NCBI GenBank assembly: GCA_964511075.1
Contig: CAZEDM010000008.1
Coordinates: 1 to 64,000 of the forward strand
Origin: CAZEDM01 sp964511075
Lineage (GTDB): Bacteria; Zixibacteria; MSB-5A5; RBG-16-43-9
Direction: 5' to 3'
DNA: 64,000 nt
Made by a program: the position numbers and the translations under genes. The notes beneath the pieces are model-generated. The model was not told the origin of the DNA, searched no databases, and worked only from the letters and a program-made list of their open reading frames with translations. This document shows, in pieces, positions 15,697-23,526 of this stretch (the first letter of the stretch is position 1; each line of letters opens with the position of its first letter).

Positions 15697-16263
15697 TTAT
15701 TTCTTGAATTGTTCTAATACATCAGCTAGTTCTGCTTTTCCTTCTGGAGAGAGAGTTAATGGTTGATCTTTCTCAATAGATTTAAACAGAGATTCATTGT
15801 TTCTAATAATCTTCATGAAATTTGGAGCATCATAACATTTTTGTTCTTCACAACGGGTTCGTATAGACTCAACATCTACTTGGAATTGACCTGTTGTAAT
15901 AGCAGTTTCCAATGCCATCATAAGAGTATGTTGTATTTGCGCCGTTGCTTTCTTATGAACACTGAGTTTATATATTGGACGAATATCCGTCCCTTCTACA
16001 ATAAAAAGTTTCCATATCAGAGATTCATCTAACCCATATTGGCTAAGAAAAGCTTTCACATCAATAGGTAGGACAAATTGTGGTGCAGTCTTTAGTTTTT
16101 TAGTATCCTTAATTGTCTCAGGTGTTACATCAGGCTCAGGTGGCGATAAACTCTTTAATGCGTTGCTCAGTAACAACTCAAAACACTTTTGACGATATTC
16201 TTCTGGCACCGTCTTGGTTAAATCTATAATCTTCTTCAGTTCTTCTTGTGTAATCTTTATCAT
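15697..16263 (-). CDS. uncharacterised protein, partner of the HEPN-like gene
   Basis: This 188-residue protein has no family I recognise. An N-terminal helical segment (1-50), a Pro-rich linker (PPEPDVTPE), a mixed central part (70-130) and a C-terminal LSPEGKAELADVLEQF helix are visible; the end looks like a winged-helix or small regulatory fold. I chose ATG 16263 because GGAGGTG lies 6 bp upstream; the frame extends to 16350 without a ribosome site. A good promoter is at 16384-16412. The tight coupling to the HEPN-like gene suggests an antitoxin, sensor or repressor. Confidence 0.6.
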   Translation of the reverse strand: MIKITQEELKKIIDLTKTVPEEYRQKCFELLLSNALKSLSPPEPDVTPETIKDTKKLKTAPQFVLPIDVKAFLSQYGLDESLIWKLFIVEGTDIRPIYKLSVHKKATAQIQHTLMMALETAITTGQFQVDVESIRTRCEEQKCYDAPNFMKIIRNNESLFKSIEKDQPLTLSPEGKAELADVLEQFKK

Positions 16264-16383
16264 TGGGAGCACCTCCAATAAACATTGGTTTAATAAAAGA
16301 AAACTTTTGTAGAGATTATTTAGAGTTAATTTTTTTATCTTCGATAGCACCCCATTTCGTAAAAATTACTGTGCTATAATTAT

Positions 16384-16412
16384 AAAATACCTTCTCTTCA
16401 AGAGCTTGTCAA
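16384..16412 (-). promoter_or_regulatory. promoter of the HEPN-like gene pair
   Basis: On the minus strand TTGACA (16407-16412), 17 bp, TATTTT (16384-16389). It leaves a leader of about 110 bases before the ATG at 16263. The pair therefore has its own promoter, independent of marC, which reads the same way further upstream. Confidence 0.65.
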
Positions 16413-16461
16413 TATTTTTATTCCTCCCTTGAAATGGTATTATTAAATTCTAGTTAATAAG

Positions 16462-17103
16462 CTACCCTAATGCCTCTTTTATCCCGTTTATCACAAACTG
16501 CACCGAGAGCGCCAGTATCAAAAGCCCCATTATGCGGGTTATTACTTTCATCCCGATAGGCTTTAGGAATTTCAGGAGCAAATCGGATTTCAGAAGAATC
16601 AAAAGTGAGACCGAATAGACCAAGACTGTGGATATAATGAAAATCAGCTTGAAAATAAAGAGCTCTTTTCCCAACAGATTTAATTTCTCCGGTTGGCTGA
16701 AAAGTATCATCCCTGTTAAAATAGAGGCAGGTCCGGTATGCAGGGGAATTGCCAAAGGGACCACGGTTATATTCTCTTTTTCCTCTCTTTTCTCCTCCTC
16801 CTGGTATACGGTTCGGGTTTTTCTGCCGAAGAGCATCTCCGTTCCCACGATGGCAAGGAGAATCCCTCCGGCGATGGTGAAGGAATATGCCTTTATCCCC
16901 AGATAGTTGAAGATATAATTCCCAAAGATCACAAAGAGGAGCTGGACCAAGAGGGCTATGAATAAAGCTTTCTTAGCCATCTCCCTTCTTTCTTTTTTCT
17001 CGTAGCTCTGAGTCAGAGACAAGAAAATTGGGGCATTACTGATAACATCCACCACTAAAAAAAGGGAGACGAAGCAGGTTAAAAAATAGTTTAGAAGGTT
17101 CAT
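16462..17103 (-). CDS. MarC-family integral membrane protein
   Basis: This 213-residue protein has six predicted membrane segments and matches MarC/UPF0056: LVVDVISNAPIFLSLT in the first segments, then IPLHTGPASILTGMI at the start of the second half, the two repeats of the family. The hydrophilic centre (about 95-112) is rich in Glu/Lys. It acts in the inner membrane; the transported substrate is not firmly known, and the old link to antibiotic resistance was withdrawn. It lies downstream of the dedA/cnnm/htpX group on the same strand, with a 71-bp gap that holds a palindromic repeat. Confidence 0.88.
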   Translation of the reverse strand: MNLLNYFLTCFVSLFLVVDVISNAPIFLSLTQSYEKKERREMAKKALFIALLVQLLFVIFGNYIFNYLGIKAYSFTIAGGILLAIVGTEMLFGRKTRTVYQEEEKREEKENITVVPLAIPLHTGPASILTGMILFSQPEKLNLLGKELFIFKLIFIISTVLVYSVSLLILLKSDLLLKFLKPIGMKVITRIMGLLILALSVQFVINGIKEALG

Positions 17104-17123
17104 ATCGTTAAATCGGTCTTTCT

Positions 17124-17156
17124 ACCCTCTCCTTGCCCCTCCCTTTGAGGGAGGGG
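17124..17156. repeat. dispersed CCCTCTCC palindromic repeat, second copy
   Basis: The lead-in ACCCTCTCCTTG is followed by a perfect stem CCCCTCCC (17136-17143) / GGGAGGGG (17149-17156) with loop TTTGA. It is the same design as 2701-2738. Confidence 0.7.
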
Positions 17157-17174
17157 AATATAAAAAGTCCATTC

Positions 17175-17804
17175 TTAAGCCTTGGTTGGCTTCTTCTTGA
17201 AATTCAGATGTCTGTAAATGAAAAATATAATTCCAATTATTATGACGATAACGATTACAATATCTGCTCCGTGGAAATAGGTTCTGATGCTCTCCCAATT
17301 TTCTCCCAAGAGCTTGCCCACATAGGCTAAGGTAAAGCACCAGGGCAATGAGCCTAAGAAAGTATATAAGATAAACTTTGGAAAGTTCATTCGGGCAATC
17401 CCGGCAGGTAGGGAGATGAAAGTCCTTATCACCGGCAGAAGACGGGAGAAAAAGATTGCCCAGTCCCCGTATTTATCGAACCATCTCTCAGCAGTATCCA
17501 GGTCCCGGTGGGATAGGAGTATATATTTCCCGTATCTTTCCAAAAATGGTCTTCCCCCCAGAATCCCTGCCCAGTAGGCTGCTACAGAGCCTACCACGCA
17601 GCCCAATGCTCCTGCCACCGAGACCCCTATAAGGCTGAACCTACCGGCAAAGACCAGGTACCCGGAAAAGGGCATAATTATCTCGGATGGCAGAGGTATG
17701 CAGGCAGACTCAATGGCCATAGTTAAGATTATTCCGCTGTAACCCAGGTGGGAGATGGTCTCTATTATCCATCTTCCCATCGGCTCGATTATGCTCTCAA
17801 ACAT
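17175..17804 (-). CDS. DedA-family membrane protein
   Basis: This 209-residue protein of the DedA/VTT family has the characteristic re-entrant segments: ESACIPLPSEIIMPFSG (about 31-47), then the acidic/basic conserved part FSRLLPVIRTFISLPAGIARM (about 119-139) with the family's essential arginines. About four to five further membrane helices are seen. Recent work gives DedA proteins a role in flipping undecaprenyl phosphate or other phospholipids across the inner membrane. The ATG at 17804 overlaps the end of the CNNM gene by 8 bp, so it is translationally coupled to it. Confidence 0.92.
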   Translation of the reverse strand: MFESIIEPMGRWIIETISHLGYSGIILTMAIESACIPLPSEIIMPFSGYLVFAGRFSLIGVSVAGALGCVVGSVAAYWAGILGGRPFLERYGKYILLSHRDLDTAERWFDKYGDWAIFFSRLLPVIRTFISLPAGIARMNFPKFILYTFLGSLPWCFTLAYVGKLLGENWESIRTYFHGADIVIVIVIIIGIIFFIYRHLNFKKKPTKA

Positions 17805-19098
17805 TTTCCTTCTTGCTTATCTTTATCTGCTGCAGCCTGTGCCCATCTTTCTCCAGGATGTAAAAGCTCAACCCGAAAAGTCCGATCTCCTCATACAGAA
17901 GAGGTATCCTGCCCAGAGTATTGATTATAAGGCCGGTTAAGGTCTCAAATTTCTCCTCGGGCAATTCTAATTTAAGCTTATCGTTAAGTTCCCCCAGAGG
18001 GATGGAGCCTCTGACAACAGCAGAGCCGTCGGCTAAAACTTCAATCTCTTTTCTCTCCTCATCATATTCGTCCTCGATCTCTCCCACTATCTCCTCTATT
18101 ATGTCCTCCAGGGTTATGAGCCCGGCAGTTCCCCCGAATTCATCCAAGGCTATTGCCATCTGGATCCTTCTTCTCTGGAACTCCCTTAGAAGCTCACTTA
18201 TCTTCATAGAATCAGGCACAAAATACGGTTTTCGGATAATATCCTCGAGGATTATCAGCTCGCTGTGCTGTAGGATATTTATGACATCCTTGGCATGGAT
18301 TATACCTATGATATTGTCCAAATTTTCCCTGTACACCGGCAGACGGGAATATCCTTCCTCGGTAACTGTTCTCAAAATGGCGTTCTGGTCTGAGCCTGTC
18401 TCCAGACCAACCACCTCCGTTCTGGGGGTCATCGCTCTTTTTACCGTGATGTCAGTGAACTCGAAAACGCTTTGGATTATCTCCGCCTCGGTTTTCTCAA
18501 AGATGCCTTTGTCCTTGCCCTCGGTCACGATATATTTCAATTCCTCCTCTGAGATAAAAGGGGGCTCTTGGGGCATTCTGCCCATGAAAATTCTCATCAA
18601 TGCTTTGGTAGAGAAGGATAAAAGCTTAACGAAGATAAAGGAGAGCAAAGAGAGGGAACGAATAGGCCCTGCTACCCGCAGCGCCACCTTCTCGGAATGC
18701 CTTAACGCCACATACTTGGGAACCAGTTCACCGATGACCAGGGAAAGGTAAGCAATACAGATAACCACGATCGCAATGGAGATCGACTCGCTCCATCTCT
18801 GAGTAAATTCAAAGGGTAATTTTTTTATAAAGGGAACCAGAAGGTCAACTATCTTGGCCCCCCCCACCACAGAGGCTAAGGTTGCGACTAAGGTCATTCC
18901 GATCTGGACTGTGGCTAAAAACTTCTCCGGCTCGGACTGGAGTTTTTGCACTAAAAGCGCTTTTTTGCTGCCGGAGTCGATAAGCTCCTTTACCCGGCTT
19001 TTGCGCAAGGCAATTAAGGAGATCTCAGAGCTGGCAAAAAAGCCGTTGGCTAAGATCAGGGCAAAGATCAGGATTATCTGTATCCAGTAATTATCCAT
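17797..19098 (-). CDS. CNNM/CorC-family (HlyC/TlyC) membrane protein with CBS domains
   Basis: This 433-residue protein has an N-terminal DUF21/CNNM membrane domain (about 1-190; FFASSEISLIALRKSRVKEL) and two CBS motifs (about 205-330, for example MTPRTEVVGLETGSDQNAI). A C-terminal CorC_HlyC domain ends it (about 345-425, VRGSIPLGELNDKL). Family members export or sense magnesium; CBS domains bind adenine nucleotides. ATG 19098 begins right at the first membrane helix; a GTG at 19143 would add 15 residues. Neither has a clear ribosome site. It follows htpX on the same strand and overlaps dedA. Confidence 0.88.
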   Translation of the reverse strand: MDNYWIQIILIFALILANGFFASSEISLIALRKSRVKELIDSGSKKALLVQKLQSEPEKFLATVQIGMTLVATLASVVGGAKIVDLLVPFIKKLPFEFTQRWSESISIAIVVICIAYLSLVIGELVPKYVALRHSEKVALRVAGPIRSLSLLSFIFVKLLSFSTKALMRIFMGRMPQEPPFISEEELKYIVTEGKDKGIFEKTEAEIIQSVFEFTDITVKRAMTPRTEVVGLETGSDQNAILRTVTEEGYSRLPVYRENLDNIIGIIHAKDVINILQHSELIILEDIIRKPYFVPDSMKISELLREFQRRRIQMAIALDEFGGTAGLITLEDIIEEIVGEIEDEYDEERKEIEVLADGSAVVRGSIPLGELNDKLKLELPEEKFETLTGLIINTLGRIPLLYEEIGLFGLSFYILEKDGHRLQQIKISKKENV

Positions 19099-19159
19099 CA
19101 AGGCGTGAAGGGTTCTACAAAAAAGCGGTGAAAAAATTTCCACCGTTTTAATTATCTAA

Positions 19160-20005
19160 TCATAGACCTTTAGCCATTTGTTCCAGCCGGGAGATCCTTT
19201 CCTCCAGTGGAGGATGAGTGCTGAAAAGATTAGCCATCCCTCTGCCAGAAAGAGGATTTACAATAAAAAGATGTGCGGTTAAGGGCTGAGCGTTCAGAGG
19301 GACCCTGCGGGAAGCATAGGAGAGCTTCCTCAGTGCATTGGCTAAGGCTAAGGGCTTATGAATAAACTTAGCTCCACTTGTGTCTGCCTGATATTCCCGT
19401 GAACGGGAGATTGCCATCTGGATCAGAAGCGCGGCTATAGGTGCTACGATAGCCAAGAACAAGGTAGCTAACCCGCCGCCTCTATCTCTATCCCCGCGTC
19501 CACCTGCAAAGATAAGGGCGAACTGAGCCATATACGCCAGCATACTAATAGCACCGGCGATAGTTGCTACAATAGAACCGATAAGTATGTCCCGGTTTCT
19601 TATATGAGCCATCTCATGAGACAAAACCCCCTCTAGCTCATTCTCATCTAAAATCCTCAGAATGCCTGAAGTGACAGCCACAGCCGCGTGTTGAGGATTT
19701 CTGCCGGTGGCAAAGGCATTGGGTGAATCCGTGGGTATGATATACACCTTGGGCATGGGCAGGTTTGCCTGCGTGGCTATGTTCCTTACTATTCTGTACA
19801 GTCCGGGATTATCTTTTTCCTCTATCCTTTGAGCTCGATACATCCCCAGGACGATCTTATCCGAGAACCAGTAGCTGCCCAAGTTCATAATTGCCGCAAA
19901 TACCAGGGCAATTATCATCCCGGAATTTCCGCCCAGTAGCCTGCCGATGAATACTAAAAGCAGAGTTAAAATGGTCAGAAAAAATGCGGTTTTAAGCGTG
20001 TTCAT
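19160..20005 (-). CDS. htpX: membrane zinc metalloprotease HtpX
   Basis: This 281-residue M48B peptidase is anchored by two N-terminal helices (about 5-22 and 29-47) and two central ones. The zinc motif HEMAH is at 130-134, and the third ligand is the Glu in SREYQADTSG. The conserved PTDSPNAFATGR is at about 91-102. It degrades misfolded inner-membrane proteins, often under envelope stress. GAGGAGG precedes the ATG at an ideal distance. It leads the htpX-cnnm-dedA-marC minus-strand group, which looks like a membrane-maintenance operon. Confidence 0.95.
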   Translation of the reverse strand: MNTLKTAFFLTILTLLLVFIGRLLGGNSGMIIALVFAAIMNLGSYWFSDKIVLGMYRAQRIEEKDNPGLYRIVRNIATQANLPMPKVYIIPTDSPNAFATGRNPQHAAVAVTSGILRILDENELEGVLSHEMAHIRNRDILIGSIVATIAGAISMLAYMAQFALIFAGGRGDRDRGGGLATLFLAIVAPIAALLIQMAISRSREYQADTSGAKFIHKPLALANALRKLSYASRRVPLNAQPLTAHLFIVNPLSGRGMANLFSTHPPLEERISRLEQMAKGL

Positions 20006-20263
20006 CCTTTACCTCCTCTGAATAGTTTATTAAGCCAGGATTTTAAAGTCAAGAGGTTTTTGTTGCTCATATTGGTCCTTCCCCATAGCGAATTGATATG
20101 ATATTAAAAAACACCAAAATCATACTGTCAAAGATTGTCATTCAATGTAATTACGAAATTAATTAGAAGTCTGTAAGTAGTTGGTTTTTTTAATAAACTT
20201 ATAAATGTAAGCCCAAGAAAAAGAAAGACTTTCCTGAATTTTTCAAAAAATAAATAATTTTTC

Positions 20264-20291
20264 TTGACAGAATTTGTTTTAGTATTACAAT
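20264..20291 (+). promoter_or_regulatory. promoter of the S8 protease gene
   Basis: TTGACA (20264-20269), 16 bp, TACAAT (20286-20291). Transcription would start near 20298 and give an untranslated leader of about 240 bases. Confidence 0.72.
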
Positions 20292-20538
20292 ACTCGAACT
20301 TAATTCAGAATTAGTGTTAAAATTAGCTGTTTTTTTAATGCCCTAGGGTAGGTAAACCTTTAATCTGTTCAAAGGAGGTGATAGAGGGAGGAATACCAAA
20401 TCATATCCACTAAATTTATCGCTCACATTTAAGCCCCAGCTAGTCACAAGGAGGTGATGTTAAAAATCATTGTTGTTCCCCTATAGAGAGAAAAAGCAAC
20501 TTTTAATCTTTAATCCTAACTTTTTGAGGGGTTTTAAT
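20292..20538 (+). promoter_or_regulatory. long leader with two full anti-SD matches
   Basis: Between the promoter and the ATG at 20539 are AAAGGAGGTGAT (20371-20382) and CAAGGAGGTGAT (20447-20458). Each is nearly the full complement of the 16S rRNA 3' end, yet neither is near the true start. The start itself has only a GAGGGG. A very similar AAAGGAGGAGGTGAT followed by TTAAAAAA is in the leader of the 5'-nucleotidase gene (27651-27665). A ribosome standby or translational control element is possible. Confidence 0.5.
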
Positions 20539-22929
20539 ATGAAGAAATTACTTATATTAGGGATTGCAGTTCTTTTCTTTCTCTCATCAGCGGCTTTAGC
20601 CGAGAATTTCAAAATTAAATCTTTTTCAGATAAGTCGGTTTTAAAAGGGAAGGTGGAGTACGTTCCTGGAGAGGTGCTGGTAAAGTTTAAAGAAGGTATT
20701 TCCCTGCAAAAGGTGGTTGATCTTGAGAGCACCCTTGGCACTGCGCTTATCTCCAATCACCGTGGGGGAGTCAAGAAATTTAGTGTCCCTGCTGGTAAGA
20801 CGGAACAGGAAATTATTTCTATTCTGAAGCAGGACCCCCGGGTGGAGTATGCTGAGCTTAACACCATCTGCCACGCTTTCATGACCCCTAATGATCCCTA
20901 CTACAGCCCTTATCAGTGGAACTTTCCTAAGGTAAACTGTCCATCTGCCTGGAACATATCCACAGGGACGGGAGTAGTTGTGGGTATTTTAGATGCGGGA
21001 ATAGCCTATGAGAATTATACGGTACCCTCTTATGAATCTGGCACAGTTCAGTCCGGGGTTACCAGCTATGTGAAAGCTCCTGACCTTGCCGGCACTGCTT
21101 TTACTTCAGGGTATGACTTTATTAATAACGACACTCATCCCAATGATAATAACGGACATGGCACCCATGTGGCTGGGACTGTAGCCCAGACGACCAATAA
21201 CAGTTATGGCGTGGCAGGAATGGCTTTCGGTTGTACTTTGATGCCGGTAAAGGTACTCGACTACAGTGGCTCCGGAACTGCACAGTCTCTGGCTGACGGG
21301 CTTTACTGGGCAACAGATCACGGAGCCCAGGTTATCAATATGAGCCTAGGGTGGCCAGCTGGCTATAATCCGGGGTCCACAGTCCAGAATGCCATCACCT
21401 ATGCGTACAATCATGGCGTTGTGCTGGTAGCATCTTCAGGAAATCAGGGAGTAGGGACAGTATCATACCCTGCTGCCTATTCTCAGGTGATAGCTGTGGG
21501 AGCTACGCGGTATGATGACCAGCTTACCTACTATTCTCAGTATGGCTCCGCACAGGAGCTGGTAGCTCCTGGTGGTGATCTAAACGTGGACCAGAATGGA
21601 GATGGTTACGGGGACGGCATTCTGCAGCAGTCTTTTGATCCCTATGATCCAGGTCCACCGGAAGTCTTGGCAGACCCAACGAGTTTCAGCTGGTGGTTCT
21701 ATATTGGCACTTCCCAGGCTGCCCCGCACGTGAGTGCCCTGGTAGCGATGATGATCGCCCATGGACAAACCGGCATTGAGAATATCCGCACTATTCTTCA
21801 CTCAACTGCTGTTGACCTTGGTTCCTCCGGATGGGATCAGACCTACGGGTATGGTCGGATTGATGCCTATGCCGCGCTTACCTATGGCCAGGCTCCTCCG
21901 GTGGGTAACTTCTCCGGTACGCCCACCTCGGGTGCTGCTCCTCTGACAGTCCAGTTCACCGACCTGTCAACCAACAGCCCGACCAGCTGGAGCTGGAATT
22001 TTGGTGATGGTGATACCTCAGCCGTGCAGAATCCAAGCCACATCTACAGCTCGGGCGGTATGTATACTGTGTCACTGACTGCAGCCAATGCCTACGGCAA
22101 CGATACCGAGACGAAGACGGGTTACATCACCGTGACCGAAGGAGGTGTCTGGACAGTTATCACCTATGATGATTTCGAAAGCGGTTGGGGCAGCTATACT
22201 GATGGCGGTGGCGACTGCAGTCGGTATACCAGGCGCACCTATGCCCACCAGGGTAGAGCGGCTGCGGATATCCAGGATAACAGCGGCGTGGCTTCGTCAT
22301 TCTATCACACCCTTGGTTATAATGTGTCAGGCTATACCGAGCTGGAGGTCGAGTTCTGGTTCCGAGCTCAGGGTATGGAATCGGGCGAGGACTTCTGGGT
22401 TCAGTATTACGACGGCTCGACCTGGCGAACGGTTGCCAGCTATGCCCGCGGCGCCGACTTCAATAACGGAGTATTCTATAATAAGGTGGTTACCATCTCC
22501 AGCAGCCAGTATAACTTCCCCACCAATGCTAAGATTCGGTTTATGTGTGATGCCAGCGATAATAATGATGATGTTTATATCGATGAGATTGAGTTCCGAG
22601 GTATGAGTGGCACTTTCGGGAAGCTGGCGCAGACCAATTCAATGATTCCTGAGGGATTTACTCTTTCTCAGAACTATCCCAATCCTTTCAACTTAAACAC
22701 AGCCATCTCCTTCTCACTGCCTGCTCCATCTGAAGTGAATCTTACCGTCTACAACATCATGGGGCAGAAGGTGAAAACCTTAGCTCAAGGCTGGTTTGAG
22801 GCTGGTTCTCATACAGTTACCTGGGACGGGACAAATGAATCTGGCTCTGTGGTAGCAAGTGGGATTTACTTCTATAATCTGAATGCAGGCAATCAGATAG
22901 TAACCAAAAAGATGAGTTTGCTGAAGTAA
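20539..22929 (+). CDS. secreted subtilisin-like S8 protease with PKD and type IX-like sorting domain
   Basis: This 796-residue exoprotein has, in order: a signal peptide (1-21, ends AALA); a propeptide resembling Fervidolysin/I9 (about 40-112, VPGEVLVKFKEGI); and an S8 catalytic domain with Asp152 (GILDAG), His207 (NGHGTHVAGT) and Ser392 (GTSQAAPH). A PKD domain follows (PLTVQFTDLS, WNFGDGDTS), then a jelly-roll module of about 150 residues, and finally a C-terminal sorting domain (NYPNPFN, YNIMGQKVKTL, GIYFYNL). The last domain directs surface attachment or secretion in FCB bacteria with type IX systems. ATG 20539 begins the signal peptide; 23 in-frame codons upstream lack one. Confidence 0.94.
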   Translation: MKKLLILGIAVLFFLSSAALAENFKIKSFSDKSVLKGKVEYVPGEVLVKFKEGISLQKVVDLESTLGTALISNHRGGVKKFSVPAGKTEQEIISILKQDPRVEYAELNTICHAFMTPNDPYYSPYQWNFPKVNCPSAWNISTGTGVVVGILDAGIAYENYTVPSYESGTVQSGVTSYVKAPDLAGTAFTSGYDFINNDTHPNDNNGHGTHVAGTVAQTTNNSYGVAGMAFGCTLMPVKVLDYSGSGTAQSLADGLYWATDHGAQVINMSLGWPAGYNPGSTVQNAITYAYNHGVVLVASSGNQGVGTVSYPAAYSQVIAVGATRYDDQLTYYSQYGSAQELVAPGGDLNVDQNGDGYGDGILQQSFDPYDPGPPEVLADPTSFSWWFYIGTSQAAPHVSALVAMMIAHGQTGIENIRTILHSTAVDLGSSGWDQTYGYGRIDAYAALTYGQAPPVGNFSGTPTSGAAPLTVQFTDLSTNSPTSWSWNFGDGDTSAVQNPSHIYSSGGMYTVSLTAANAYGNDTETKTGYITVTEGGVWTVITYDDFESGWGSYTDGGGDCSRYTRRTYAHQGRAAADIQDNSGVASSFYHTLGYNVSGYTELEVEFWFRAQGMESGEDFWVQYYDGSTWRTVASYARGADFNNGVFYNKVVTISSSQYNFPTNAKIRFMCDASDNNDDVYIDEIEFRGMSGTFGKLAQTNSMIPEGFTLSQNYPNPFNLNTAISFSLPAPSEVNLTVYNIMGQKVKTLAQGWFEAGSHTVTWDGTNESGSVVASGIYFYNLNAGNQIVTKKMSLLK

Positions 22930-22938
22930 ATTTCTCTT

Positions 22939-22968
22939 ACGTGGCGGGATTTCAATATCCCGCCACGT
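22939..22968. terminator. GC-rich hairpin after the S8 protease gene
   Basis: A 12-bp perfect stem ACGTGGCGGGAT / ATCCCGCCACGT with a 6-base loop starts 10 bp after the stop codon. No T run follows, so it may protect the mRNA 3' end or work with Rho; it is not a classical intrinsic terminator. Confidence 0.6.
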
Positions 22969-23001
22969 ACAGCTATAAGTCAATCATTCAATCTATTTTC
23001 C

Positions 23002-23029
23002 TTGACACTTAACTCCTTTTTAATATATT
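23002..23029 (+). promoter_or_regulatory. promoter of tRNA-Asn
   Basis: TTGACA (23002-23007), 16 bp, TATATT (23024-23029). The tRNA starts 54 bases downstream. Confidence 0.65.
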
Positions 23030-23082
23030 TAATCCGAAAAAGTCGAACAACTAATAGCAAATAGCTAAAAGCAAAAAAACAT

Positions 23083-23154
23083 TCCTCGGTAACTCAATGG
23101 TAGAGTGAGCGGCTGTTAACCGCTAAGTTGCAGGTTCGAGCCCTGCCCGAGGAG
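23083..23154 (+). tRNA. tRNA-Asn (anticodon GUU)
   Basis: The acceptor stem TCCTCGG (23083-23089) pairs with CCGAGGA (23147-23153), discriminator G. Anticodon arm AGCGG-CTGTTAA-CCGCT gives GUU. T arm GCAGG-TTCGAGC-CCTGC. CCA is not encoded, unlike in the tRNA-Leu at 560-645. Confidence 0.95.
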
Positions 23155-23526
23155 TTTTCATTTTTAGATCGCTTCTTATTTTTACAAATTTCTTAAGAGC
23201 TTGATAAAGTTAAAAATCTCTCCAGGCGGAATTTCCGAACAGCTGATCATCACTTCTTATAGAAAATGTCATAACACAGAGCAAAGTTCTTGATCTCAGA
23301 TTGCGATAAATTAAAAGACTGAGCTAAACCTTTTTCAGCTATTTTGTTGAGTCAGGATAGAGGATCTGACAAATGGTCTAACCTAAGATAATTTTTGCTT
23401 GACAGTTTGAGGGTTTTAAGATTACTTGAATTGCTTAGCTTGCTTTGGGGTAATTTCTGGAGCTGACTTTCTCTTTGATTTATAAACCTCTCGCGCAAAG
23501 ACAGAATCTATCTTCATAAATTGAAG
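23155..23526 (+). other. intergenic region before the sensor kinase gene
   Basis: These 372 bp hold no gene-like frame. A TTGACA at 23399-23404 could be a -35 element, but no good -10 follows at 16-18 bp. Nothing else stands out. Confidence 0.4.

Noticed and set aside
20457..20486. Ten-codon upstream frame (MLKIIVVPL) in the S8 leader
   Set aside because: The anti-SD sequence overlaps its ATG, so it cannot serve as its ribosome site.
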